A DNA stretch of 52,079 nt from DATMXS01 sp050260275 (GTDB taxonomy: Bacteria > Acidobacteriota > Terriglobia > Bryobacterales > Bryobacteraceae): the NCBI GenBank assembly GCA_050260275.1, contig JBLNBX010000272.1:1-52079 (forward strand). Direction: 5' to 3'. The notes beneath the pieces are model-generated. The model was not told the origin of the DNA and ran no database searches. It worked only from the letters and a program-made list of their open reading frames with translations. Of this stretch, positions 16,959-27,243 are shown piece by piece. The position numbers and the translations under genes were made by a program. Position 1 is the stretch's first letter. The number at the start of each line of letters is the position of its first letter.

Positions 16959-17472
16959 CTGCGGCTAACCTCGGCCGCGACATGGCAGCTGGGGCTTTCG
17001 GCCCGGCCACGCCGCGCTTGTCGCGCCAGTTCAGCCAGGCGAGGCTCAGCACTCGGACCACCTCAGACTGCTCGAACGGCTTCATCAGCACGTCGTAGCC
17101 GCCGAGGTTGAGCACCTCGGCCCACAGGCGATCGTCCGCAAGGCTCGACGTAACCACGAGAAGCGGACGTCCCGGCATCGACTCGATGCCCGCCAGTACG
17201 TCCTGCCATTCCGCGTCCGAAAGGCAGGCTTCGCAGAGGACTACACTGGCGGGATTTGCCGCGAGGCTTGTCTGGGCCTCGCGCCACGTCCGCGCTGAGC
17301 GAAGGCACCAGTTCGAGTGGCTGAATATGTTGCGCAGCACGGCGTGGTCTTGATCGTACGGACTGATTGCCAGTACGGTTACGACGCGCTCCGGAGAGCG
17401 ATCCGCCGGTTTCTCCGGAAGCGTTGCTACTTTCTGCGCAAGCGATGATGGCATTCTCTTCTCCCCAGACAC
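16945..17472 (-). CDS. Receiver-like protein lacking the phospho-acceptor Asp (paralogue B)
   Basis: 175 residues: about 28 N-terminal residues outside the fold, then a degenerate receiver. Strand 3 reads 'SVVLCEACLSD', placing E81 at the phospho-acceptor position. Glu at this site mimics phospho-Asp in engineered regulators, so this copy may be locked in an active-like state. K131 ('LMKPF') is conserved. The tail is Ala/Pro-rich. Start: GTG 17472 (AGGAGG five bases upstream) or ATG 17454 (GGGGAG upstream); both are good, and the longer is given. It lies 60 bases upstream of paralogue A in the same direction, probably one operon. Confidence 0.75.
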   Translation of the reverse strand: MSGEKRMPSSLAQKVATLPEKPADRSPERVVTVLAISPYDQDHAVLRNIFSHSNWCLRSARTWREAQTSLAANPASVVLCEACLSDAEWQDVLAGIESMPGRPLLVVTSSLADDRLWAEVLNLGGYDVLMKPFEQSEVVRVLSLAWLNWRDKRGVAGPKAPAAMSRPRLAAAAGA

Positions 17473-17953
17473 TCCACCCTCCTGGTTATCAAGGGGGGAA
17501 GCGAATTCGTGATCCCGCGCCTCATCCCATTTCGCGGGGTTAGGTCAAGCCAATGGTATTTAAACACAATTTAACCGCTGTTTCAATAACCCTGACATTA
17601 AATGCGCCGGAAAGCTCTGCAAAATGCTGGATATAGCGCTGCACGCCACAACGGCAATTTGTGACGATGAACAAGCGAAAAGAAAGGCGCCCTGCGATCG
17701 GACTGCGGCATCCCCTTGAGTATTCTGGCCTGTATCTTCACCGCTACCAGCCTGAGAGTGCATCGAAGCACTCCTGCCGCAACTAAGATGTCCTGCTCCG
17801 AAGTGAGACGGTGTTAGCCGCTGATTACCTGAGCCGGTGGTGAATGGCGGGCCATTCGCCGGTCGCAGCCTGATATCGGAGTGGTTCGAGGTCCGGCCGC
17901 TTGCGCCTGCTGCAACCTTCAGCGCTCTCGCTGGACGGCTACTATGTAATTGT
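17473..17953. other. AT-richer divergent intergenic region
   Basis: About 480 bases between the divergent receiver-like pair and mrp, noticeably AT-richer near 17550-17650 than the flanks. It should hold promoters for both directions. TACTAT at 17940-17945 lies eight bases ahead of the mrp ATG. A 39-codon frame from 17667 has no ribosome site and no recognisable features, so I do not call it. Confidence 0.5.
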
Positions 17954-18784
17954 ATGCACCCCACTCCACCCCCCGTGGCGCCAGACATTACTGTTCCTGG
18001 AGTTCGCCACATCATCGCCATCGGTTCCGGAAAAGGAGGCGTCGGCAAGACCACAGTCGCGGTTAACCTCGCGCTGGCGCTTGCCCGCCTGGGCCACCCC
18101 ACAGGCCTCCTCGACGCCGATGTCTACGGCCCCAACGTGCCGCTCATGGTAGGCGTGAACGAGCCGCCCGAGGCTGTGGGCGACCGCATCCAGCCGATCG
18201 AACGCCACGGCCTGCGCCTGATGTCCATGGGCTTCCTCAGCCCCGGCGACCGCCCACTGATCTGGCGCGGGCCCATGCTGCACAGCGTCATCCGCCAGTT
18301 CCTGAGCCAAGTGGACTGGGGCGAGCTGGAGTACCTCATCGTGGACCTGCCGCCCGGCACCGGCGACGTCCAGCTATCCCTCATCCAAAGCACGCGCGTA
18401 TCCGGCGCGATCGTCGTCACGACCCCGTCCAGCGTATCGCTCGAGGACGCCCGCAAGGCCATCCTTATGTTCCAGCAGGTGCGCGTGAACGTGCTGGGGA
18501 TAGTCGAAAACATGAGCTACCTCGTCTGCCCGCACTGCTCCGGCAGGGTGGACGTCTTCAGCTACGGTGGCGGCCAGCGCACAGCCGCGCAGATGGGCGT
18601 GAATTTTCTGGGCGAGATCCCGCTCGATCCGCAGGTACGGGTGGGCGGCGATTCCGGAGAGCCGGTTGCGCTCAAGGCCGAGGACGATCCGCACTCCGCG
18701 CCGTTCTACGCTCTCGCCCGGAGCGTGGTGGAACGTGTAGCCGCTGTCGCCGCCTCCGGACCGAGCATCGAGATCACGGAATGA
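17954..18784 (+). CDS. apbC: Mrp/ApbC-family P-loop ATPase, iron-sulfur cluster carrier
   Basis: 276 residues from ATG 17954. The deviant Walker A GKGGVGKTT lies near residues 26-34, then 'GLLDADVYGPNVP', 'YLIVDLPPGTGD' and the cluster-ligand pair in 'NMSYLVCPHCSG' (CxxC). In the family a dimer holds a bridging [4Fe-4S] cluster on the CxxC and passes it to apo-proteins. The N-terminal MIP18/DUF59 domain found in many Mrp proteins is missing; the chain opens with a short Pro-rich stretch. The start has no Shine-Dalgarno and sits eight bases after a TACTAT box. Glycosyltransferase genes follow, with no functional link evident. Confidence 0.92.
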   Translation: MHPTPPPVAPDITVPGVRHIIAIGSGKGGVGKTTVAVNLALALARLGHPTGLLDADVYGPNVPLMVGVNEPPEAVGDRIQPIERHGLRLMSMGFLSPGDRPLIWRGPMLHSVIRQFLSQVDWGELEYLIVDLPPGTGDVQLSLIQSTRVSGAIVVTTPSSVSLEDARKAILMFQQVRVNVLGIVENMSYLVCPHCSGRVDVFSYGGGQRTAAQMGVNFLGEIPLDPQVRVGGDSGEPVALKAEDDPHSAPFYALARSVVERVAAVAASGPSIEITE

Positions 18785-18894
18785 ACCCGGCGCCGCGGCG
18801 GTCCTTCGGTCTTCCGAGCACTACTGCACCGAAGCGCGCCCCCCGTTCTCGCATGGCCGCGGCCGGGCTGGAAGGTCTTGTGTGGGCGGCTCCT

Positions 18895-18933
18895 GGCCGA
18901 GGACGGCGGGCTCCCGGCCCGCCGTCCTCGGCC
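18895..18933. other. Long perfect hairpin ahead of the glycosyltransferase gene
   Basis: A 17-base-pair perfect stem (18895-18911 with 18917-18933) with loop TCCCG, ending 17 bases before the ATG at 18951. It lacks a T-tract in either direction. It would fold in the leader of the glycosyltransferase mRNA or at the 3' end of the mrp transcript. Its core GGACGGCGGGC resembles the mlaD terminator stem, so it may be a decayed terminator or a member of a palindrome family. Confidence 0.5.
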
Positions 18934-18950
18934 CAGCTTCGCGAGTCTCT

Positions 18951-20063
18951 ATGACGCCGCGCCCCGTACTGCTGGTGGTCCGCGAGCTTGGCATCGGAGG
19001 CAGCGAGCGCCAGGCGGCCGAGATCGCCCGCGCGCTCGACCGCGACCGCTTCTCGCCCCACGTCGCCTGCTTCAGGCCCGGCGGCATCCGCTCACAGGAG
19101 CTCGAGGCCGCCGGCGTGCCGGTATTCACGATCTCGCTGAATTCGTTTCGTTCGCCCTCCCTTCTGCGGGCGCTTTCCGTTTTCCGGCGCTATGTGCGGC
19201 GGCACGCAATCGAGCTGGTGCATTCATTCGATGTGCCCGCGAACCTGTTTGCCGTGCCCGCCGCCCGCATCTCCGGAGTTCCTCGCGTGCTCTCGAGCCA
19301 GCGGGCTCACCGCGACCTGACCCCCGGGCTGTTCCGCCACCTGCTGCGCGTCACCGACCGCCTCGCCGGGGGCATCGTCGTGAACTGCCAGGCGGTGCGC
19401 CGCCAGCTCATCGCCGAAGACGGAGTGCCGCCCGGGCGCATCCACATCTGCCATAACGGAGTAAACACGGACGTCTTCAGCCCCGCCCGGCGCGGCGCGC
19501 GGCCGCCCGCTCTTGCCGGCGCCGGAATGGTGGCCGGAATCGTCTGCGCGCTGCGGCCGGAGAAGAACATTCCAGTCCTGCTCGACGCCTTTGCCGCCGT
19601 GATGGGCGAGTTCCCCGGGCTACGTCTCGCCATAGTCGGAAGCGGCCCTGAGCGCGACCGCCTGCAGGCGTACTCGGCCTCGCTCGGCCTTGCGGACCGC
19701 GTTCACTTCGAGCCTGCCACCGCAGACGTGGCCGCCTGGCTGCGCGCTATCGACATCTTCGTGCTGCCGTCCGCCTCCGAGGCGCTGTCGAACTCATTGA
19801 TGGAGGCTCTGGCCTGCGGCTGCTGCTGCATCGCATCGGAGACAGGTGGCAACCCCGAGCTGATCGAGCACGGGCGCACAGGCCTGTTGTTCAAGACAGG
19901 CGATTCCGCTGCTCTCGCCGCCTGCCTGCGCGACGCCGCTGCGAACGCAGAGCTTCGCACAAGACTCGCGGCAGCGGGAGTACGGCGCATGCGCGATGAG
20001 TTCTCGCTTGAGGCCTCGGCGCGCCGCATGGCGGAGATCTACGACTCGGTTCTGGCCCGATAG
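18951..20063 (+). CDS. Glycosyltransferase family 4
   Basis: 370 residues with the GT-B fold: N-terminal 'VLLVVRELGIGGSERQAAEI' with the GGSE acceptor-side loop, and the C-terminal donor site with 'GIVCALRPEKNIPVLLDAF', 'LAIVGSGPERDRLQ', and the EX7E element in 'LPSASEALSNSLMEALACG', which binds nucleotide-sugar. It probably transfers a sugar to a lipid-linked or surface glycan in the cytoplasm. The ATG was chosen because the fold starts at once; it has no Shine-Dalgarno. The convergent GT2 gene suggests a glycan locus, but donor and acceptor are unknown. Confidence 0.9.
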   Translation: MTPRPVLLVVRELGIGGSERQAAEIARALDRDRFSPHVACFRPGGIRSQELEAAGVPVFTISLNSFRSPSLLRALSVFRRYVRRHAIELVHSFDVPANLFAVPAARISGVPRVLSSQRAHRDLTPGLFRHLLRVTDRLAGGIVVNCQAVRRQLIAEDGVPPGRIHICHNGVNTDVFSPARRGARPPALAGAGMVAGIVCALRPEKNIPVLLDAFAAVMGEFPGLRLAIVGSGPERDRLQAYSASLGLADRVHFEPATADVAAWLRAIDIFVLPSASEALSNSLMEALACGCCCIASETGGNPELIEHGRTGLLFKTGDSAALAACLRDAAANAELRTRLAAAGVRRMRDEFSLEASARRMAEIYDSVLAR

Positions 20064-20090
20064 GCCGCGGCCGAAGCAGGCCGCCCGTGG

Positions 20091-20843
20091 CTACTGGAAC
20101 GGCTCCGGCTCCCGGTACAGACCGCGCAGGTGGTTCCACCGCACGCGCCACAAGTCGATGAACATGTTCAGGCTGTCGCGCAGCATGCGGACCTTCGTGC
20201 CTTCGGCGTGGCTCCACCGCACCGGAACCTCAACGGTCTTGTAGCCGAGTTTGCGCGCGATGAACAGCACCTCGGCGTCGAAACCCCAGCGCTCGATCCG
20301 CTGGCGGCCGAAAACGTCGCGCGCCGCGCGTGCCTCGAACAGCTTGAACCCGCACTGAGTATCGTGGAACGGCAAGCCCGTGAGCGCGCGCATGATCAGG
20401 TTGAAAATGCGTCCCGCGGTCTCGCGAAACCACGATTGATGCACGCTGATCAGCGACCTGTCGAGAGCGCGCGAGCCGATCGCAATCAAAGCTCCCTCGC
20501 GCCGCGCGGCTTCGAACAGCTTGCGCGCCTCTTCGATCGGCGCTGAGAGATCGGAATCCGTGAACAGCACCCACTCGCCCGTCGCCTTCAGCATGCCGTG
20601 CCGGACCGAGTAGCCTTTACCGCGATTCCTGCCGTTCGCAAGCAGACGCACCTCCGGGCGCGAGCGCGCGAACTCCTCGACTACCCGGGCCGTTCCGTCG
20701 GCCGAGCCGTCATCCACCACCAGCACCTCGTACTGAACCTGCTGACATCCATCGAGGTACTCCACAATGGCCCGAAGCGTCGCCGGGAGCCGTTCCTGTT
20801 CGTTAAAGGCCGGAACAACTATCGAGATGGAAGGCAACCGCAA
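20091..20843 (-). CDS. Glycosyltransferase family 2, dolichyl/polyprenyl-phosphate sugar transferase-like
   Basis: 250 residues, a GT-A fold: 'ISIVVPAFNEQERLPATLRA', 'EVLVVDDGSADGTA', 'NRGKGYSVRHGMLKATGEWV' in pieces, 'FTDSDLSAPIEE' carrying the metal-binding DSD, and 'HDTQCGFKLFEA'. The pattern is that of ALG5/DPM-like enzymes, which load glucose or mannose onto polyprenyl phosphate. There are no obvious C-terminal membrane helices. In-frame stops force a TTG start at 20843 or, equally good for the fold, TTG at 20837. A TATAAT on the minus strand (20851-20846) puts the second TTG eight bases downstream, suggesting a leaderless message. Confidence 0.88.
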   Translation of the reverse strand: MRLPSISIVVPAFNEQERLPATLRAIVEYLDGCQQVQYEVLVVDDGSADGTARVVEEFARSRPEVRLLANGRNRGKGYSVRHGMLKATGEWVLFTDSDLSAPIEEARKLFEAARREGALIAIGSRALDRSLISVHQSWFRETAGRIFNLIMRALTGLPFHDTQCGFKLFEARAARDVFGRQRIERWGFDAEVLFIARKLGYKTVEVPVRWSHAEGTKVRMLRDSLNMFIDLWRVRWNHLRGLYREPEPFQ

Positions 20844-20855
20844 TCATTATAATGA
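20844..20855. promoter_or_regulatory. Palindromic divergent -10 element between the GT2 gene and lysS
   Basis: TCATTATAATGA is a perfect 12-base palindrome, so it carries TATAAT on both strands: plus 20848-20853 towards lysS (start codon 20911) and minus 20851-20846 towards the GT2 gene. No good -35 is visible on either side. One element may serve both directions, so the two would compete. Confidence 0.4.
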
Positions 20856-20910
20856 GATTTCGGCCGCATGTTCTCTCCGAACAGGCCGCCCGCATCAGGA
20901 GATCTTTCAT

Positions 20911-22421
<1,511 letters not shown>

Positions 22422-22422
<1 letters not shown>

Positions 22423-23666
22423 TGGCTTCTGCAGGCACGCGCTTTGAGCTGTTTGTCGCGCGCCGGTACCTCCGCGCCAAGCGCAAGCAGGCAGTAATCG
22501 GCATCATCACGGTGATCTCGGTTGTCGGCGTAGCGGCGGGCGTTATGGCGCTGGTCGTGGCGCTGGCCATCAACAACGGGTTCCGGAACACGCTCCAGAC
22601 CACGCTTCTCGGCGCATACGCGCACGTGAACATCATGGAGAAAGAGCCCGGCTACGGCATCGACAACTGGCACGAGCTGCTCCCGAAACTGCGCGCGCTG
22701 CCGCACGTCGTTTCCGCCTCGCCCACACTGTACAACGAGGTGTACCTGTACGCCGCAGGCTCCCAGGCGGCCGTCATCAAGGGCATTGATACGAGCTCCG
22801 CGCTCGAATCCGGCGATACGCTGCGTACGATGAAGGCGGGCTCGCTGGCGGACCTGCGCACGGATGGCGCGCCGTATGGCATCATCCTTGGCGACAAGCT
22901 GGCGGCGCAGCTTGGCGCGAAGATCGGCCAGGCGGTCAATGTGCTCAGCCCTCAGGGAGGATCGCTCACGCCGTTCGGCGCGACGCCGCGCAAGGAGACC
23001 TTCCGCGTAGTCGGCGTCTTCTCGTCCGGCTTCTACGAGGTTGACTCCTCCATGGCGTACATCTCGCTCCCGGCGGCGCAATGGCTCCTCGGCCTCGACG
23101 ACGTGGTGAACAACATCGAGCTGCGCCTCGATGATATCCGCACCGCTCCGGAGGTGGCGCGCGCCGCAGAGTCCATCATCGGGCCAGGGCTCGGCGCGGC
23201 GACGTGGATGGAGCAGAACCGCAACATACTCAGCGCTCTAAATATGGAGCGCACCGTGACGTTCATAACCATCGGCCTCATCGTTCTTGTTGCCGCGCTG
23301 AACATCCTCATCACGCTCATCATGATGGTGATGGAGAAGCACAAGGACATCGCTATCCTCATGTCGATGGGCGCCAGACAGGCGCAGATCCGCCGCATCT
23401 TCGTGTATCAGGGGCTGCTGATCGGCATCGTCGGAACTGCTATCGGCCTCGCCGCCGGCCACACGCTCAGTTTCCTGGCGGACCACTACCACTGGCTGCG
23501 CCTCGACGAAGAGGTTTACGCTCTGAGCTGGGTGCCGTTCGACCCGCGCTGGGTGGACAGCCTCTGGATTGCGGCGATGGCTCTCGGCATCAGCCTGCTC
23601 GCGACGATATACCCCGCGCGCAGCGCCTCACGCATCGCTCCGGCCGAATCCCTGCGCTACGAGTAA
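22422..23666 (+). CDS. LolC/LolE-family lipoprotein-releasing permease
   Basis: 414 residues with the MacB/FtsX four-helix layout: helix 1 at about 25-48, a large periplasmic domain (50-265), then three helices (about 270-300, 325-350, 380-400). 'FELFVARRYLRAKRKQAVIG' at the N-terminus and 'GARQAQIRRIFVYQG' are typical of LolC/E, which extract lipoproteins from the inner membrane with the LolD ATPase. It is coupled to lysS by a TGATG overlap; a lysS-lolC arrangement is familiar in this kind of genome. No LolD or second LolC/E follows: the next gene is convergent, three bases away. The ATPase must be encoded elsewhere. Confidence 0.85.
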
Positions 23667-23669
23667 CGC

Positions 23670-25274
23670 CTACGCCACGCCCAACCACGAGTACAACACC
23701 GTGATCAGCCCGATCATGCACGCCAGGAAGATGCTGTGACGCAGCGTGAAGCGGAACAGCTTGGCCTCGTCCGCGCGCGCCATGCCCGTCGCCGCCGCCG
23801 CTACCGCGATGCTCTGAAGACTGATCATCTTGCCCATCACGCCGCCTGACGAGTTCGCCGCCGACATCAGCACCGGGCTCACTCCCAGGTGGTTCGCCGT
23901 TACCACCTGGAGGTTGCCGAACAGCGCGTTGGCCGATGTATCGGACCCCGTCAGGAACACTCCCAGCCAGCCCAGCATCGCGCTGAAGAACGGGAACAGC
24001 GCTCCGGTCGCCGCGAAAGCCAGACCCAGCGTCGCCGTCGCGCCGCAGTAGTTCATCAGGAATGCAAGCGCCAGCACGCTGACGATCGTCAGGATCGGCA
24101 GCTTCAGTTGCTGCGCCGTCTTGACGAACACCGAGGCTAACTGCCGCGCCGGCATGCGCAGCACCAGCGCTGAGGCTATCGCCGCCAGCAATGTCGCGGT
24201 GCCCGCCGCCGACAGCCACGAAAATGCGTACGTCGCCGCATACGGAGCGGGTTCCGGCACCACGGGGGGCATCCTCACCACGGCGTTGTGCAGGCCAGGC
24301 CACGCCACGGTGATCGTCACTCGGTTCAGGAGCGCGCGCACCGGCTCGGAGCCCCACAGCAGCACAAAAACCACGAGCAGCCCGTACGGCAACCACGCGA
24401 GCGCGATCTCGCTCCGCGTGTGCGGGAGCGTCTTGACCTTCGCCGCTTCGGGAGCCTGGTCGCGCGGCTTCCACCACCACAGCAGCAGCACCAGCACCCC
24501 CAACGCTGAGAGCGAGCTAAGAATGTCCGTCAGCTCCGGGCCGACGAAGTTCGACACCAGCACCTGCGCGGACGCGAATGCTACGCCGCAAGCCGCCGCC
24601 GCGGGCAGCACACCCCGCAGACCTTTCCAGCCGCCCATCACGGCTATGAGGTATGCGGGAATGAACATCGATATTGGCGCGCATATCCGCCCCACCGCCG
24701 CGCTCAACTCGAGCTTCGGCAAACCGGTGACGCCCGCAAGCGTCACCACCGGGATGCCGATCGATCCGAACGCCACCGGCGCGGTGTTCGCCAGCAGGCA
24801 TATTCCGGCCGCGTAGAACGGGGAGAACCCCAGTCCGGTAAGCATGGCCGCGGCAATCGCCACCGGGCTTCCGAAACCCGCCGCTCCTTCTATGAACGCG
24901 CCGAATGCAAAAGCTATCAGCAGCGCCTGCAGGCGCGCGTCGGAGGTCAACTGCCCGAGCGAGTTCTTGATGATCTCGAACTTTCCCGTTTCCACCGTAA
25001 TCCTGTACAGCACGATTGCGGAGAAAACGATCCAGCCGATCGGCAGCAGCCCGAACGCCGCGCCGTTGAGCGCCGCGCTCACCGCCGTGAGCGACGGCAT
25101 GCCGTAGCCCAGCGTCGCCACTGCGAACGTAACGACAAGCCCCGCGAGGCCCGCCAACCACGCGGGTTTGCGCAACACGCCGAGCAGCACAAGCAGCACG
25201 AAAATCGGCAACGCCGCGACGAGCGCTGACGCCCACAAGCTATCCGCTATGGGCGTATAGTTCTGCGGCCACAT
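23670..25274 (-). CDS. lctP: L-lactate permease (LctP family)
   Basis: 534 residues with about 13 membrane segments and the family pattern 'MWPQNYTPIADSLWASALVA', 'AFAFGAFIEGAAGFGSPVAI' in pieces, 'APVAFGSIGIPVVTLA' and, near the C-terminus, 'TGSDTSANALFGNLQ'. It would bring in lactate (or glycolate) by proton symport. ATG 25274 matches the conserved start; a TTG at 25310 gives a 12-residue extension. No Shine-Dalgarno precedes the ATG. TTGACA at 25310-25305 with a poor -10 (TTACCT 25287-25282) would place the transcript start at the ATG. No lactate dehydrogenase gene is adjacent. Confidence 0.92.
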   Translation of the reverse strand: MWPQNYTPIADSLWASALVAALPIFVLLVLLGVLRKPAWLAGLAGLVVTFAVATLGYGMPSLTAVSAALNGAAFGLLPIGWIVFSAIVLYRITVETGKFEIIKNSLGQLTSDARLQALLIAFAFGAFIEGAAGFGSPVAIAAAMLTGLGFSPFYAAGICLLANTAPVAFGSIGIPVVTLAGVTGLPKLELSAAVGRICAPISMFIPAYLIAVMGGWKGLRGVLPAAAACGVAFASAQVLVSNFVGPELTDILSSLSALGVLVLLLWWWKPRDQAPEAAKVKTLPHTRSEIALAWLPYGLLVVFVLLWGSEPVRALLNRVTITVAWPGLHNAVVRMPPVVPEPAPYAATYAFSWLSAAGTATLLAAIASALVLRMPARQLASVFVKTAQQLKLPILTIVSVLALAFLMNYCGATATLGLAFAATGALFPFFSAMLGWLGVFLTGSDTSANALFGNLQVVTANHLGVSPVLMSAANSSGGVMGKMISLQSIAVAAAATGMARADEAKLFRFTLRHSIFLACMIGLITVLYSWLGVA

Positions 25275-25992
25275 GGATGAGAGGTAACTGAGGACACCCT
25301 CCCGTGTCAAGCTTTCTCAGCAGCTCACATGCGCACGGATGCGGTGGGCCGCCTGCCGATCAACGGCCGGCAGCTATGCAGATGGCCACGTGCGCTTCCG
25401 CTCAGCCGGACTATGTGAACTTCGATGTTTTCAACGCCATCGGCCCTATTGGCAACATCCTTGAGACAAGCACGGACGGTTCCCGCATCCCGAACGCGCG
25501 CGAACGTAGAGAGGGCATGTACTCGCGGCAAAACACAATCTTCCTCTTCTGTTCGCCCCGTGCCCCGGTATCATAGTGAATAGAGGGTTCGCCGCAGGCC
25601 TTTCAGGCCTGAAGCGGCAGTTCGCAGGTTGCGCTACGAAATGGGCCGTAGTCGCGATTACCCGTTAACTGGCTATCGACTATCCTGCCGGGCTGGGGGT
25701 AAATTGCATTCGCCCCGGGACAATACGCCGTGTATTGAGGCGTCATTGAGGAAATACCACACCACGAAAAAGAGACGGGCCGGAAGGCCGGAGGGGATGG
25801 CGCGCTTTGCCCTGTTCCTCACGTCCCCAGAGGCCGATTTCATGCATGGAGGAGTTCTAATATAGATGCCGGCTGGACAACAGCTTGACGCCCTGGATGC
25901 AATCCCCGACAATGTCCAACAAGCGTGTTGTCCCGGCCGGGGATTTCAACGTGAACATAGTTTTATGTTCTGACGGAAACTCTCTGCTCACC
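25275..25992. other. Long intergenic region with gene remnant
   Basis: About 700 bases between the divergent lactate permease and transpeptidase genes. It contains a hairpin (25591-25618: GCCGC-AGGCCT, loop TTC, AGGCCT-GAA-GCGGC), a decayed SDR fragment near its right end (listed separately) and no intact gene I can support. A minus-strand frame around 25325-25531 has faint BON-like features, too weak to call. Confidence 0.5.
25755..25888 (+). pseudogene. Frameshifted C-terminal remnant of a short-chain dehydrogenase (SDR)
   Basis: In one frame the DNA reads 'RAGRPEGMARFALFLTSPEA' followed by 'DFMHGGVL', the hallmark end of FabG-like SDRs (family pattern GRPEEVA-LFLASDEAS-TGQVL). That frame then hits a stop at 25863, but reading shifts to a second frame giving 'NIDAGWTTA' and a TGA at 25886-25888, which is the expected SDR ending (NIDGGW-type). 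So a complete SDR C-terminus is present but split by a frameshift near 25855. Upstream of about 25755 the SDR pattern is lost, with no Rossmann or YxxxK segment. A sequencing error could mimic the frameshift but would not restore the missing front. Confidence 0.65.
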
Positions 25993-27195
25993 ATGGTTCG
26001 ACGGACATTTCCCCCCGTACTCATCCTATTGATTGCTCTGGTTGCTACAGCCGGGGCGTGCTACGCGGCCGCTTCGAGCGGCGCCGCTGCCGAGAAGAAA
26101 CCGGCTGCGACGAAGAAAGCAGCAACCAAGGCGACGGCTCGCAAAAAGTCGAGCATTTCCAAGAAATCCACGCCCTCGGCGCTGACCTCGCGCGTCTCAA
26201 AGACACGCAAGCGGTCGCGCACCGTCCGGCGCAGTCCGTGGACCGTTCCGACCTTCGCCGAATCCACCATCGGTGACCGCATCGATGGCGACGACCTAAC
26301 CGTCCGGCGCGCGGCCGTCGAAGCGCTCGGGCCGTACAACGGAACCGTGGTGGCCGTGAACCCCGACACGGGCCGCGTCCTTACGATAGTGAATCAGCGA
26401 GTCGCACTGACCAGCGGATTCCAGCCCTGTTCCACCATCAAGATACCGGTCGCGCTCGCCGCTCTATCCGAGGGTCTCATCGATGGCGTAACTCCTGTCC
26501 GGCTTTCGAAGAACGTGCGGATGCCGCTGACGGAGGCCCTGGCGAGGTCGAACAACCCGTTCTTTGCCCGGCTCGGGGTTCAGCTCGGTTACGAAAAGTT
26601 CACCGAGTATGCCCGCCAGTTCGGACTCGGAGAGAAGGCGGGGCTCAACATCCCTGGCGAGGAACCGGGCGTTTACCCCAACGGGCCTCCCAAGAACGGC
26701 GGCATGGGCATGATGGCCAGTTTCGGCGAAGGCATCACGCTCACCCCGCTGCAGCTTGCCGCGCTCCTTTCGGCCATTGCCAACGGCGGCACGCTCTACT
26801 ACCTGCAGTACCCCCAGAATCAGAGGGAGGTCGACGATTTCGTTCCGCGCGTAAAACGGCATCTGGAGATTGCCCACCTGATCCCGAAGATCAAGCCAGG
26901 CCTGACCGGCGCGGTCGAGTTCGGCACGGCGAGACGCGCCATCTACAACCCGGAGGCGCCTGTATGCGGGAAGACCGGCACCTGCACGGGCGGCACGACG
27001 CACCTTGGCTGGTTCGGTTCCTACAGCGATTTCGGTGAGCGGAAACTCGTAGTTGTCGTCCTGCTTACAGGAGGATACGGCGTCAGCGGCGGAACGGCGG
27101 CCGAGATCTCCGGGAAGATCTACCGGAAGCTACAGGATGAGGGCTACTTCAACAAGCGCCCGGTGTTGTCACCGGCGATGATCGTGCCCCGTTAG
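25993..27195 (+). CDS. Penicillin-binding transpeptidase-domain protein, compact
   Basis: 400 residues. An N-terminal membrane segment or signal (about 8-27) is followed by a Lys/Ala/Arg/Ser-rich linker (34-80), then a penicillin-binding transpeptidase domain with S147TIK150 (active-site Ser), S186NN188 and K327TG329. 'MMASFGEGITLTPLQLAALL' is the usual segment between the second and third motifs. It would cross-link peptidoglycan outside the membrane. Class B PBPs usually have a large N-terminal dimerisation domain; here the short basic linker replaces it. Start ATG 25993 gives a clean signal; longer in-frame starts (25885, 25912) are less likely. Confidence 0.85.
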   Translation: MVRRTFPPVLILLIALVATAGACYAAASSGAAAEKKPAATKKAATKATARKKSSISKKSTPSALTSRVSKTRKRSRTVRRSPWTVPTFAESTIGDRIDGDDLTVRRAAVEALGPYNGTVVAVNPDTGRVLTIVNQRVALTSGFQPCSTIKIPVALAALSEGLIDGVTPVRLSKNVRMPLTEALARSNNPFFARLGVQLGYEKFTEYARQFGLGEKAGLNIPGEEPGVYPNGPPKNGGMGMMASFGEGITLTPLQLAALLSAIANGGTLYYLQYPQNQREVDDFVPRVKRHLEIAHLIPKIKPGLTGAVEFGTARRAIYNPEAPVCGKTGTCTGGTTHLGWFGSYSDFGERKLVVVVLLTGGYGVSGGTAAEISGKIYRKLQDEGYFNKRPVLSPAMIVPR

Positions 27196-27243
27196 ACCGT
27201 TTGCGGGCGAGTCTTGCGGCTGGCCTCCACTGAGAAAGCCGAG

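Noticed and set aside
17667..17786. 39-codon frame starting ATGAACAAGCG in the mrp upstream gap.
   Set aside because: No ribosome site, no membrane segment or recognisable motif; chance frame in an AT-richer gap.
25282..25310. TTGACA-17-TTACCT promoter giving a leaderless lactate permease transcript.
   Set aside because: The -35 is perfect but the -10 matches at only two of six positions, so it is mentioned in the gene entry and not called.
25325..25531. Minus-strand 68-codon frame with a BON-like 'VHIVRLSG' stretch.
   Set aside because: Only a few residues match, no start signal, and the ends do not fit the fold.
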